From Daphnia pulex (lineage: Eukaryota > Arthropoda > Branchiopoda > Diplostraca > Daphniidae): a stretch of 64,000 bases of DNA. A program made the translations under genes and the position numbers. Below are positions 49,953 through 61,959 of this stretch, piece after piece. The stretch spans positions 13,752,974-13,816,973 of the forward strand of contig NC_060024.1 of NCBI RefSeq assembly GCF_021134715.1, in the 5' to 3' direction. Each line of letters opens with the position of its first letter. The stretch's first letter is position 1. The notes under the pieces were generated by a model, which was not told where the DNA came from, made no database searches, and saw nothing but the letters and a program-made list of their open reading frames with translations.

Positions 49953-52458
49953 ATGACTCTCTCTTCCAACATGAACACAACTTTATTCGTCATCATTTTG
50001 GTGTCATTGTTACTACCACACCTGACCCACACCAAATTTTCAGAATTCGACTGGAACACCCTTGACGTTCGAGTTCATTCCGCTGGAAAACAATGTCCCG
50101 ATTTTGGTGGTTTCAAGTCGCAATGTCGACTCGCAAGTGATTGCGCCTTTTGGTACGATCTTGTCCGGATCACTCCCGGCACTGCCTGCAAACCGAATAA
50201 GCGCCACGGAATCTGCTGTCCAAACCTTCCCCGAAATAGTAATAACAATGCAAATTGACTAATTTGTTTTATTAAACACTGCAATAATCATTGATTTTCT
50301 ACAGATGTTAGTAGGGAACCCATCAAGCAAGCAAATTCCCGGCCGAATCATAAAGATTTGGAGGGCATGTCGAATCTCGTCTGAACATTGCCTCCGTGAA
50401 CTCGGTGGCTGCCGAGTCTAGTCATTCGCATCTTTTGTTGATTGTCGAAAAAGAGGCCCCTCGTCTTTTGGATGCGGCCATCAAGGCGGGCCAGTTGCAA
50501 TTTTCGAAAATGGTGGAAACGGAGCAACGCCTCGCCAAGAAACACATCGTCGTCGTTACTGGAACGGACCGGGCTCTTTATTCACTTTTGTTCCAGACGA
50601 CAGACGAATCGCAGAAGATCAGTCTCGGGGCACTTCGTGGAATTTCGACTAGCACCGAACTGGTCAAAAGGTTTTTTGTGTTTTTCTTAACTTGTTTCAT
50701 GCAGGAATTGTAACCGTTGATGCTCTTCATTTAGACTTCGAATTCCTCCGGAACAGACCTAATTTTCTCTGAATAGAATTGTCATAAGCGATACGTATTT
50801 TTCCGACACGTGTCCGGCTGATCCCATTTGTGATGAGAAAGCGAAGACAAATCCCTTTCGAACACCCGATGGTTCGTGCAACAATCTCCTTCGCTCTTCC
50901 TGGGGCAAATCACGCACTCAGTTCCAACGTCTTTTCGTCCCAGTTTACGCTGATGGTATTTAGATATTGAATTCAAGATGGCCCTAAAGTAAATAGTAAA
51001 ATGAATATTCATTTTTATTCAGGTGTGCGGCAGCCACGACGGGCTCAAAACGGTGGCGAACTTCCAAAGTTTGTACTCGACAATTTGAAATATTTAGATA
51101 AGTGCTTATATTTCATGTTTTCATTAATTTCATCGTAGTGCCTGTCTGTTGTCTACTTCCTTAGCGGTGACGGCTCGCAGTCAAGGAAACGATCCTAACG
51201 TCAAATGGTCCGAAAACACTTATTGGGTGACTCAATACGGCCAATTTATTGATCACGACATAACTCAACTGTCCAATCCAAACTGACGAGTTCGTTTCAA
51301 TTTTCATTTGACAACAGTCGTCATTATCTTATAGACGTTAGCTCTAATCAATTTTCCTTAAAAAACAGCTCGTTTAGGTGAAATCCAGTGCTGCATGGAA
51401 GACGGCCAGCACATTGACAAGGATATGCTCCATCCCGAATGCCTGCCCATTGACATCCCGAAAAACGACCCCTTTTTCTCCAAGTTGTCTCCTGCCAGAC
51501 GTTGCATGAACTTTATCCGGTCGGCTCCCGCACGCAGATCCGATTGCAGACTGGGTTACGCCGAACAGGTACACGGGAAGTTGTAAACCTGTTCAAACAA
51601 TTTCTCATTTTTCTTTGTTCATTATCAGATGAATGACAACACTCATTTGTTGGACCTTTCGAACGTGTACGGCTCGGACGCCAAGGTAGCGCGTGAGTTG
51701 CGGACGCACAAAAAAGGCTCCCTCAATGTCACTTCCCAAATAGAAATTAATTCTGGCCACCCAGTAAAGCCTGTGGGGCTAGACTTTCTGCCATACGACG
51801 AGGCCTCGGGAACAGGAATTTCATCTTGCGCCCTGTCGAAAGGAGTAACCGGGAAGGAGCCATCCGCTCATGTGAAATGCTTCAAAGCAGGTGAGCCGAA
51901 CAGTGTCCATAAACCAGATCATGCAAATTTTCCTGGTTTTCATCACCACTCCCATCATTAAAAACATCCCCCTAAAACGACAGAAAATTTTCAGACCCAC
52001 CACCATATGCAAATCAACTGTTGAATAAATTTCTAAAACTCCTTTTTGAAATTCTCCCCTCTAATTTGAATATTTTTGCTTTTTTATATTCTGACGATTT
52101 TCTCCCCCTCTCTCCTATCGTCTTACACGTCACATTAGTAACACCCCCTCCCTCTCCTAAACGGTTAACGTGATTTCTGGACAGCTGCATGACAAAATGT
52201 TTTTGATGTATTCATTTAGGAGATGGGCGATCATCCGTGACTCCAAATTTAGCCGTTACGCACACCATTTTTATGCGTCAACATAACAGACTCGTGGATT
52301 TGCTGGCCCATTTGAACCCGCACTGGAATGACGAGCGTCTCTACCAGGAAGCCAAACGCATTCTGGCGGCTCAAATGCAGCACATCACCTACAACGAATG
52401 GCTGCCCGTCGTTATCGGCCGGGAGAAGATGCAGGAGCTTGGCCTGTTGGTATACTAA
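49953..52458 (+). pseudogene. Clip-domain haem peroxidase, copy B (decayed and truncated)
   Basis: It starts at ATG 49953 with a signal peptide and a clip-like domain (C-x8-C-x5-C ... GICCP), followed by peroxidase exons that follow copies A and C through the calcium loop (HLLDLSNVYGSD) and catalytic Arg (FMRQHNRL). Several lesions are visible: a one-base deletion near 50366 in exon 2, an in-frame TAA at 50760-50762 in exon 3, and a TGA at 51284-51286 just after the distal His motif GQFIDHD. Homology ends around 52449 (KMQELGLL), so the proximal His region and the whole C-terminal half are missing. Introns remain in place, so it decayed from a tandem gene copy and was not retrotransposed. A short transcript encoding only the clip part is conceivable. 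A sequencing error could explain one lesion but not all. Confidence 0.82.
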
Positions 52459-54112
52459 CTAAGCATATGCAACACGGAGTCTCTATTTCTGACTGTCTAG
52501 GTCTCTAGGTCTTCAGAAATTAGGGGGCGTTAAGGCCGCGGAACCCGTCATCCTCATAATATTCATCCCGTATTCAACATTAATAACTTGATAAGACTGG
52601 TGTGGCTCCATATGGTTTTCACTCGGGACACGGTTTTCGATACGATTGGTGAGAACCTAATTATAGTATTCGTATTCACACCAGGAAAAAACGGTTACGT
52701 AGTTCCATGTGTGCGTAACATTCATCACCCAAATGCAACCAAGCACGTAATCGGTTTCGCCGCGTAACCCACATATCAAACACAAGTCTGAACACATTGT
52801 CAGCTCCCGAAAGAAACCAACACATCGTTCTCTTCGACACGTGATGGACAATTCAGTTTTACCTGGTGTGTAACATTCTTGTTTGAGAACCGAAACGTTA
52901 GGTACAGGACGGAATTTCTGAACAGCGGTTAGAGCTTCTTCACCATCTACTTCTGCACACGAGAATTACTGCGGTTGTCAATATCGGTAACAGACGCGGA
53001 CCCGATCCAGTTATCTGGTATAGACATGGTGAGATAATAATTCAATAGATATATTGGCAATGAAGTATACCAGACAGTTACTTTTTCTTGTGTGTGTGCT
53101 AAACAAGCTTCCTGTTCTAATTTTACATTTCTCGACATGTATTTCTACATTTTTTAGCAGTACATTGCGATACGCATTTGCATATTTCCCTTTTAAATGC
53201 AAATTTCAACCGACTCGAGCGAAGGACGTGACCATTTCAGCGGATGTCCATGGGAACTTGCTGATTTCTTAACATTGGACTGCCATCAGTTTGTACTTGA
53301 AAAGTTAAAAATTAAATTAAACATTCATCTTCAAAAGTCAATCAAGGCTGAGGTAAAGTATAAATACGAGAGTCAAAACTGAATTCACTTAGTCAAGCGT
53401 CGCAAGTCGAACAACAACTTTTGTTTCCCTTTTCCTTTTTGAATAGTTGAAATCGCTCGTGAAAAACGCCAGTAAAAACTAACAATACGTCCAACACTCG
53501 GCCATAAGTCAGTTTTGATTTATATAACATGCTTTTATAAAAGTTGCTGCTGTGAATAGCCTCCAAACCGCGAATCATATTGTTGCGATTCACGGTGCGT
53601 GAATGTATACGGTCGGTCGCTATACACTTTTCACACAATTGCGAAAACCTCAAGGTTTGTTGCGTCACCATGGGCTCGTTTTCTACGCTCTAAACGCCTT
53701 TGGGATAGTTTGATGAGAATTTCGTATCAATAAGCCTTTCACGCTCTACACAGTGGGGCACTAAAGATAGCTTCTATGGGCAGGCTGTAAATAAATAATG
53801 GGCACTAAAACTATCAATCCGCAACAATAGATTATTGTGTCCATTCAGCCATGTCACACGACCGACCGTGGAATTGAAAAGGAAACTCGCGTTCTTGTTT
53901 CAATTGTTTCACGAGAGGACCAGTATTTCGAAATAACTTTTGTTTTCTTTTGTGTCAAACTCTAGACGATTTCATTTCTCTTTTTATCTCTTAGATCTAT
54001 TGTGAATTCCCGGATCGTTTTCCATTATGCAGGCGTGTGAATAAATCACGCTGTGGGCTGTGACACCTTAAATTTAATTGGAATTCAATCGACGACTGAA
54101 CAAGAGGAAGAA
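52459..54112. other. Region without recognised gene, downstream of peroxidase B
   Basis: No part of the missing peroxidase 3' half was found. A minus-strand open frame at 52657-52851 is rich in Cys but matches nothing I know. The promoter of the downstream glycosyltransferase must lie in its right part. Confidence 0.45.
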
Positions 54113-55285
54113 ATGCGGAATCGAAAAAATCTAGTCTACTTCGCTCTCGCCATTTCCTTTCTTCTCTACGTGAATTTCAACTTCTTTCGAGCAATTTACG
54201 ACGATATCGAAAGATGGAACGAGACTGCCACCACTCCATCCAGCGATTTCAACGCTCTGCTCGAATCGCCTTTTGGACAGCCCGGTCCGGCAGCAATGAC
54301 GGAATCCGCAGACTTTTTCTTTGACGGATTCGACAACGAGACGGGCCGGACTTTCGACGGACGTTTGATTGTCCCCAACATCATCCATTACATCCGATTC
54401 AACGTCACCAAATTCAGTTTCGTCGACTACATCTGTTTGCGCTCGGCTTACCTGGCTCAGAAACCCGACCGCATTTACCTGCACACGAACGTCAAAGAGA
54501 TTCACTTTACCGGCATCTATTGGCAGTGGATCCGGAGAAGCGAACGGGATTTGTACAGCCGCATCGTCATCCAGCCGATGGAATTGCCCAAGGAGATTTA
54601 CGGCCAGCCGCTCAGCGAGGACTGGGGACTCTTCCACGGCTCCGATGTTGCCCGCATTCAGATTATGATGAAGTACGGTGGCATTTACTTGGACAACGAC
54701 GTCTACGTCGTTAACAATCTCAACGCCTACCGGAAATACGAAATAGCCATGGGATGGGACGAAAGTCAGTTCATCGGTAGTCAGGTAATTATTGCCCATC
54801 GAAAAGCGCGCTTCCTGCCACTCTGGCTGGATTGCTACCGAAAATACAACCCCAATTCATGGTAAATTATATTTATAGTTGTAATTAATTAAAGTCCATA
54901 TGTGAAAGTGCAGATTGATTATTACAATAGGTATTACAATGCCGGCGAGCGCCCGACAGTCGAGATCCTTTACAAGCAGCCGGAATTGATGCACCGGGTC
55001 AAGTTGCGGCTCGGAGTCGCTCAGCTGATGGATGAACTCTACGAATCCAAGGAATGGCCAAACTGGGACCAGAATTACGACACGATGCACTTGCTATCAG
55101 GTCACCGTTATTACTTGGATGCTCATTTCAAAGAGTATCCGGATTTTAACGAGCGCAACATTCAATACTATCCGTACATGTTTGGCAAGTTGGCACGTCT
55201 AGTAGTTCCTCCAAATCGACTGCAGAGTCCGTCAACTGATTTTGGGAAGAAAAAGCTTGAAAAGTTTAAAAAGAAACAGCAGTAG
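54113..55285 (+). CDS. Type II membrane glycosyltransferase with DXD sugar-binding motif (GT32-like)
   Basis: Predicted Golgi glycosyltransferase. Two exons, 54113-54861 and 54931-55285, join in frame across a 69-bp GT-AG intron to give 367 residues. I chose the ATG at 54113 because it places a short charged N-terminus (MRNRKN) before a single hydrophobic anchor (LVYFALAISFLLYVNFNFF), the usual type II layout. The catalytic region has IPNIIHYIRF-like and SDVARIQIMMKYGGIYLDND segments, the latter holding the DXD motif of the Gly_transf_sug family. The C-terminus is Lys-rich. The family includes mannosyl-, galactosyl- and GlcNAc-transferases, so donor and acceptor cannot be named. It sits between peroxidase copies B and C with no evident functional link. 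Confidence 0.85.
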
Positions 55286-56019
55286 CAGGTTGAAGGAATG
55301 ACATGGCTTACTAAGATCTAATTCTTGACATGTGATTGCGAATAAGTAAGTTGGAATTAAACATTTTCAAATAATTAATTGGCTGATTTTCTTTTACCGC
55401 AAGGGATCAAATAACAGATTCCTTTTGAGTCGCCCGCTCTTTCTTACAATTAAAACCAAATGAAAGTCGGTGCTTTGTGTGTGTTCGTTGTCAAGTGACT
55501 TGCAATCCTTTTTACCGGTTTAGGTCTTATCTCATTTCTATTCCGATGGGGATGCCGCGCTGTTGAATTGTTTTCTTTTAACGGACGACAATGCGACGTC
55601 CACGCCCTTAATTTGCATTCATTCTTTCCTCGCTCAGTCGGTTCTATTTGCATCTTATTTCACAACACTAATCGATTTACAGTTGCATTTGGGTTCAAGT
55701 AGACGCGATCCCGTTATTGGAAGTGCACAGGAGTTAAAAAAAGCCATCGGTGTTAATTGTCTGGATAAAATGGGAGGACTGGAATCGAAAGGCCTTTTGT
55801 CAAAAGTCAACCCTATCGATTATGTTGCGTGGCGGATTTTTCTTGGGAAGAAAAAAAGGGGGCGGAGATGGATTCCAGCGGGTCTTGTTTTCCAATGTTC
55901 CTGTTTCTTTTTTTCTGTCTCAGTTGTGGAAACGGGGTGACAACTCCTTGACTAAAATAGATCGGCAGACCAAACTTCGGCGACTAGTGAATCTCCAAAT
56001 AGGGAAATTTCACCCAAAC
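55286..56019. other. Intergenic region upstream of peroxidase C
   Basis: No gene is recognised. The overlapping open frames at 55563-56133 show no family similarity and no splice context. Confidence 0.5.
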
Positions 56020-56027
56020 TATAAAGA
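56020..56027 (+). promoter_or_regulatory. Candidate TATA box of peroxidase C
   Basis: TATAAAGA lies about 100 bp before a probable 5' UTR donor (TTTAA|GTAAGTTG near 56130), whose acceptor (GTTGAAG) falls directly before the ATG at 56201. This matches the layout of copies A and D. Confidence 0.45.
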
Positions 56028-56200
56028 GGACAATAAAGGCGATTCACGACGACACACAGTTCATTCGGTCCGAAACAGTGAAACGGGAAACTACCCCACC
56101 TTCTTATCGTCGTATGCAACCTCATTTAAGTAAGTTGAATTTTTTTTAAATTTAGTACACCGTAAAATGTAGTAATTATTTATGTTTGAACCTGTTGAAG

Positions 56201-59200
56201 ATGTTGTTACGGAAGCTGATTGAAGTGCTCCTGATGGGACTGCTGTTTATTGGTGGGATTGCAAGTCAGAACTGCCCTTATCAACCGACTTATTTCGAAG
56301 ACCATGCCTATCACTCGGAACGGCCTAAATATCCTGCCAAATCGATTTTTCCTGTCACAAATGCCAAATTCCTCTACGATGCTGATCAACATGGAGGAGG
56401 CTACAAATATTCGCCGAGGGGATCGGCTCATTGCCCGAAAATTAGCGGATTGGAATCGCATTGCCGACCGGCCAAAGATTGCGCCGTGTGGTACGATCTC
56501 GTCCAGAAGACTCCGGGAACTACCTGCCCACTGGAAAAAGGACATGGAAAAGGAATTTGCTGTCCGGATCTTCCCCTCAACAGTAAATCGCCATATTTCA
56601 AATTAGCAAAGTTGAAATCTTTTAAATGGGCGGATGATAAAATGTTTAACAGGTCGTCATGGAAAGCCGTTTAGTAATCCGGGATTGTGCCAGCAAGGCT
56701 ACAAATTGGACGCTCACGTTGAAGGTATCGACATCGTCGCTGTCAACGAAGCCGCCGACGCGGGAAACTTGCAGATGAGTACAGCCAAAGCCACCGAGAA
56801 GCGTCTCTTTGACAACAACATCCGAGTCAGACCCGGATCCGATCGCCACACTCACAGTTGGCTTTTCTTTCACTCAACCAACGACTCGGTGAAAATCAGC
56901 AACGGCTCAATGTACGGAGTTTACACGGCCCAACAACTCGTTAAAAGGTAATTTACTATAGTCACTTTTAATTGGCTTTGATTGTTGAGAGACAGATTTG
57001 GCTACTTGTTTGCGGTTACAGGTTTCGAATTAAGCCGGAGCAGGTCCACTGCGCTTTGAACCGGTTTGATCTGAAAGACACGGTCATATCCAAAACGTGT
57101 CCGACTTTCCCCGACTGCGATCTCAAGACATTTAATTCCCCGTTTCGAACGATTACGGGCATTTGCAACAACATTCATCCACCTGGGCATGTCCCTTGGG
57201 GTCTCCCGAGAACCCAATACCAACGGGCTCTCGCCCCAAATTACGCCGACGGTACTAACGTGTTGAAACGTTCAAAGTATTAAATTGTGTAATCATGATG
57301 TTGCAAATATTTGGCACAGGCTTGTGGATGCCACGACAGGCTAAACATGGTGGCGAACTCCCACCGTAAGAAATTTAACTGAATAGATATTTAATTGCTT
57401 TATGTAAGATGATTGCCATTTGTTTGTTTGAAATCCCAAACAGTCCCCGCGTGATATCTCTATCGGTGGTCCGCGACATTGAAGCGCCCAGTGATACGGA
57501 CACCACCTGGATGATGCAATTCGCCCAATTTGTCGATCACGGTAAACCAGTCACGTTCTTATCAAATTATCTTTAATTAAAAATTCCTCATTCATTCGTT
57601 TAACAGATGTGTTGGAAACTGTCGAAGCCAAACTAGGTAAATTGTGAATAATTAATTAAAGTAAAATTTAAAAAGTCATTTTTTCTAATCAACTCTACAC
57701 AATTTAACAAAGCGGACGGATCACCTATCCCTTGTTGCACGGACGACGGGCTTTTCCTTTCTGAACAAGACTACGCTCACGGCAAGTGTATCCCCGTCGA
57801 AATTCCCAAGGACGACCCGTTTTACTCCAAGTTTCGCCAGCGCTGTATGCAATTTGCCCGTTCCGCTCCCGCGTGTAGAACTGACCGTCGACTTGGTTAT
57901 GTAGAGCAGGTCAGTTTCAATGAGATTTTCAGAAAGTTTCGTCAACTTAAAAAAAAGCGGTTGGTTTTATTAGATGAACCAAAATACGCATTTCTTGGAT
58001 TTATCGGCCGTCTATGGTTCCAGCGAAGAAGTGGCCCTTGAGGTCCGCACGTTCAAAAATGGCGCCTTAAATGTGACTCGACTCCGCAAGGGTTATCACT
58101 ACCAGATGGACTTGCTCCCTCCCGACGATGTCGGCCCTGAGATTTCCACTTGTGCCTTATCGAAGGCCGTGTCCGGAATCGATCCACCGCCCGAGGTCAG
58201 GTGCTTTAAAGCAGGTGAATTCATTCAAAGTCAACAATTGGTTGGATTTTTGTTCAAATGGCAATTTTCTGCAGGCGACAATCGAGTGAATGTATCGCCG
58301 TACATGGCCATCACGCAGACCGTCATTTTGCGTGAACACAACCGAGTTGCGGAGGGACTGGCCGAGTTGAATCCGCACTGGGACGACGAGCGTCTCTATC
58401 AAGAGACTAGACGGATCCTAATTGGTCAATGGCATCACGTCATCTACAACGAATTTCTTCCAGCTCTTATAGGCCGATCGAAGATGCAGGAGCTCGGCCT
58501 GTTGCCACTTCAAAAAGGTTTCAGCCGCGATTACGACGACCAAGTCAATCCGTCGATTTTGAATGAATTTGCGGGTGCCGCTTTCCGTTTCGGCCACTCC
58601 CTGGTTCCTGGAAGGCAAGAGTAAGTTTCGTGCTCGATTATCCTTGAACGACATTTACGACCGATGACTTGCATGTTTTTTTGGTTTTTAGTCTCATCAA
58701 TCAGCAGCGAATAAAAGAGAAAGACATTTTACTACGCCAACACTTTTTCAAAACCCAAGAGGTTTATCCGCCTGGGAATGTCGACAAGTTTCTCATCGCC
58801 TTGGCAACTGTCCCTAGTCGAAGTGTCGACAACTTTTTCACCGAGGAGGTAATAACATGTTCTTAAATAATTATATTCTCATTTTAAAAGTATAATTACA
58901 ACTCTGCGTGGTCTACCTTGTATAGATGACCAATCATTTGTTCGAAGAGGAGGGCAAGGGCTTCGGCATGGATATAGTGTCGCTCAACATTCAACGCGGT
59001 CGTGATCACGGTATCCTACATTTTCACTTGCGTCATAATTGAATTATCGAGATTGACGTCTCAATATGTTTTGAATTAGGTTTTGATGGCTACAATGCCT
59101 ATCGTGCTTTGTGTGGCCTTCCAGTCGCTAAAGAGTTTCACGATCTTCTCGATTTGCTTTCCCCAACGGTATTGTAATTACAATTTCTTTCTCTTTTTGC

Positions 59201-59986
59201 GTTAATTTTGCAAGTAATTTTGCAACTGATTATTCAACAGGTGGTTGAGAAATTCGAGTTGTTGTACGACTCTGTCGACGATATTGATTTATTCATTGCT
59301 GCCGTGTCGGAGAAAAAAGCCGAAGGTGCCTTGGTTGGACCCACTTTTTCTTGCATCATCGCCGACCAATTTTTGAGGCTGAAACGGGGCGATCGTTACT
59401 TTTACGATCTCGGCGGACATCCCGGCTCGTTCACTGAAGGTTTTGGATAACATTTTCATGGAATTTTCATTTTATCTAATTCTTTTTTAAAAAATGCAGA
59501 TCAATTGAATGAAATTCGGAAAATCAGTTACGCCCGTCTCGTCTGTGACAACAGCAACGTCTTGTCTAGTCAGCCACTCATTTTCAAATCTGTCTCTGAA
59601 GTGTAAGTTAATTATCGGCTGTAGTTTCGTCAGACATTATTCACAATTCTTGCGTCATTTTTAGGAATCCCATTGTGGATTGCGAGTCCTTTGACTCCAT
59701 TCCCCGGATGAACCTTTACCCGTGGAAAGAAGTGGAAAAGTCTGCTTGGCATGTGGCCGAAGACGGCGTCAAATGGTTCCCCGACTGCGACTTTCCCGGT
59801 TACGACATTAGCTACGTCCAGCAAGTGGCCGACGGAGGCCAATGCGCCCAAAAGTGCAAGGAGAGCAAAAGATGCAACGCATTTTGGGCCAGCGACGGCT
59901 GGTGTACGCTGAAAACCATCCCATCGTGGCACCATCGGGCCCATCTCAGCGGCGGCATTTGCGGTTTTGTTCCAGAGAAGTTTTGA
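56201..59986 (+). CDS. Secreted clip-domain haem peroxidase with C-terminal PAN/apple domain, copy C
   Basis: Same exon pattern and family as copy A. The ATG at 56201 gives a signal peptide, then a Tyr/Pro-rich spacer, then the six-Cys clip-like domain ([14 protein letters not shown] ... GICCP). The peroxidase domain keeps the distal His in AQFVDHD (the usual GQ is AQ), [11 protein letters not shown], catalytic Arg in LREHNR, proximal His in [15 protein letters not shown] and [10 protein letters not shown]. Unlike copy A, the last exon (about 59665-59986) continues about 75 residues past [10 protein letters not shown] into a Cys-rich PAN/apple-like module: [32 protein letters not shown] and GGICGF. 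PAN modules bind proteins or carbohydrates, so this copy may be tethered to matrix or microbial surfaces; that is inferred. All catalytic residues are present, so it is probably active. Confidence 0.9.
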
Positions 59987-61714
59987 TTTCTTTTCATTAC
60001 AACTCCAACCTTTAGGAAAAATCCCCACAATCAAATATTGCAAACTTGCTGTTTCTTGATTCTGGTGATTTCCCCCCCCCCTTTTTTTATTGCCTTGAAT
60101 TTCCCATTTTAAATCAAAACCAAAAGTATAATGACTAGAATTATCAATCAGAAAATATTTTCACGCATTCCTTTTTTTTTTTTCAGAAAATTACAATGTG
60201 TTATCGCCAGCCAATATTACGCAGTATTGTTTGATCCATCGGTCGCTATATCAATTTTCCTGGAGCGTCGATGACTGGTCGATTTGGCCAAAGAGCCTCG
60301 TCATTGTGGTTTCTCCCTTTCAGTTCTAAATTTGGTTCAAAGTTTTTTCACTGAGAAGATTTAGATTAAGCAAATCAGTTCAGGAGAGTGTCGGGTAAAT
60401 TTGGCTACAGAAATGGTATAATCAAAATAGCTGCCGGGGAATTTTTATTCTGAATTTATTGCTGACTACATTGTTCGTCTTTGATCGATGAAATTGATTT
60501 GAATTACTGTGCCCACAAACCGGATTAGAAATTTGCGAAATATTTAGCCGGAAACACCTTGCCCTTGATGCGCCAACATTAATAAGATTGTCAATGCGGC
60601 CAAGTCCGGACCGTTACAAAAATCCGAATATTTCCGGACGGTGGGCTTCAGACCGTACCATCATTATCTATTAGTTCGCACCGATCCGTTCAACCTTGGA
60701 TCTTTTTGTCAAAAACCAATTAAATGTAATTTGTTTGGGGGGAAAACTAGGGGAAGGGTGAACAAAATTTCCCAGTACATCATGTCTAGACTCGTTTAGA
60801 CGAGGTTGTTGCTTAATTACAATGGATCCACGCCTACGCAAAGTTTGCAATTTTTTCGGATGGGAGCGTACCGTTGCGTTGACAGCCGCAGTCAACATAT
60901 GCTGTTAACATTCGAAGAAGATCGTGACAGTAGAGCGAGCGACGCGTCTGGTTATTTTATGTTTTTTTTTCAGCCGCACAACCACAAACGGCCTGTTCTC
61001 ATTTCCAACCGTTAACGGTTTCCCAGATGTAGAATTTTTTCTTGGGGTTTTTATTGGCCAAATGTTTCCCTACGACGGCGAAACATTGTCACCTGATATC
61101 TTGTTGGCCTTCTGGGATTTCGTTTGTTCTGCGGAAACGATAAGATTTTTATTTTCCTTGGACTTCAGCCATTGGCTGTCGTGTTTTCCAATTACATAAC
61201 AGAAAATCGCTTATGTAATATCGTAATAATGGACTCGTTTATTTCTTTCCTGTGGCGACTCTTATTTTCTTCATGTATTCATTGGTCTTTATTTATTGAT
61301 TCGTTTGCCTAATCTTTATTTCCCATGTGTATGATGTCGTTGGTATTGTTTTCTCTTCTTTGTCGAACCACGAACGCAGCAGTGGTCACGCCCTGTTTCA
61401 CATCACACCGCCGCCGCTGATTGTATTCCATTCCGATTCATTTCAATTGGCATCAAAAGCCCCCCCCCCCCTTTTGTAATAGCGCGCTTGGTTGATTGCG
61501 CCTAATCGCTTTCACCCCTCGAGGAATCAGTGCAGCAACGTGAGCCAACCCCTTCGCAGCCAGCCCAGCAACGTCAAAGGAAAACCTCACGAAATGCCTG
61601 GACGCAACCTTGATTAATACGCACGAATCTGGACTTGAAAAAAGAAAAAAAGAACACAAAATAACCATGGCTGCAAGAACCTAACCCAACTGACGTAACG
61701 CGGATTGTATAACG
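59987..61714. other. Intergenic region between peroxidases C and D
   Basis: About 1.7 kb without recognisable genes. It contains long homopolymer runs (C near 60072, T near 60172 and C near 61462). Open frames here are short and lack family similarity. Confidence 0.55.
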
Positions 61715-61722
61715 TATAAATA
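61715..61722 (+). promoter_or_regulatory. TATA box of peroxidase D
   Basis: TATAAATA in the context GTATAAATACGGG, like the TATA box of copy A. A 5' UTR intron follows (donor TTTTCAG|GTCAGTG near 61852, acceptor TTACACAG near 61948) and ends 12 bases before the ATG at 61960. A start site near 61745-61760 is expected. Confidence 0.6.
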
Positions 61723-61959
61723 CGGGAGGAAGAGAAGGGTGTCCACCGCAGAAGGCGCTCAGAGTCGGCCGTTGCTGGAACAAGTGTCCAAGAGCTCAGA
61801 ACCAGTCCCCAACAGTCCAGTGCCTTTTTCTTCCTCGTCATTTTGTTTTCAGGTCAGTGTTGTTGATGCATTTCATTTATTGCAGTCTAGACGCTGGATT
61901 ATTACCTCAATTGGGATTTTCTTAAAATTTGTCTTAATTATTACACAGCTCGTGATAGT

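Noticed and set aside
52657-52851. Cysteine-rich minus-strand open frame
   Set aside because: No recognisable domain, no splice context and no codon pattern; probably chance.
55563-56133. Overlapping plus-strand open frames upstream of peroxidase C
   Set aside because: Composition is not coding-like, no homology is recognised, and they overlap the promoter and UTR of copy C.
61440-61475. C-homopolymer runs as regulatory signal
   Set aside because: Simple low-complexity tract; also a typical place for assembly error.
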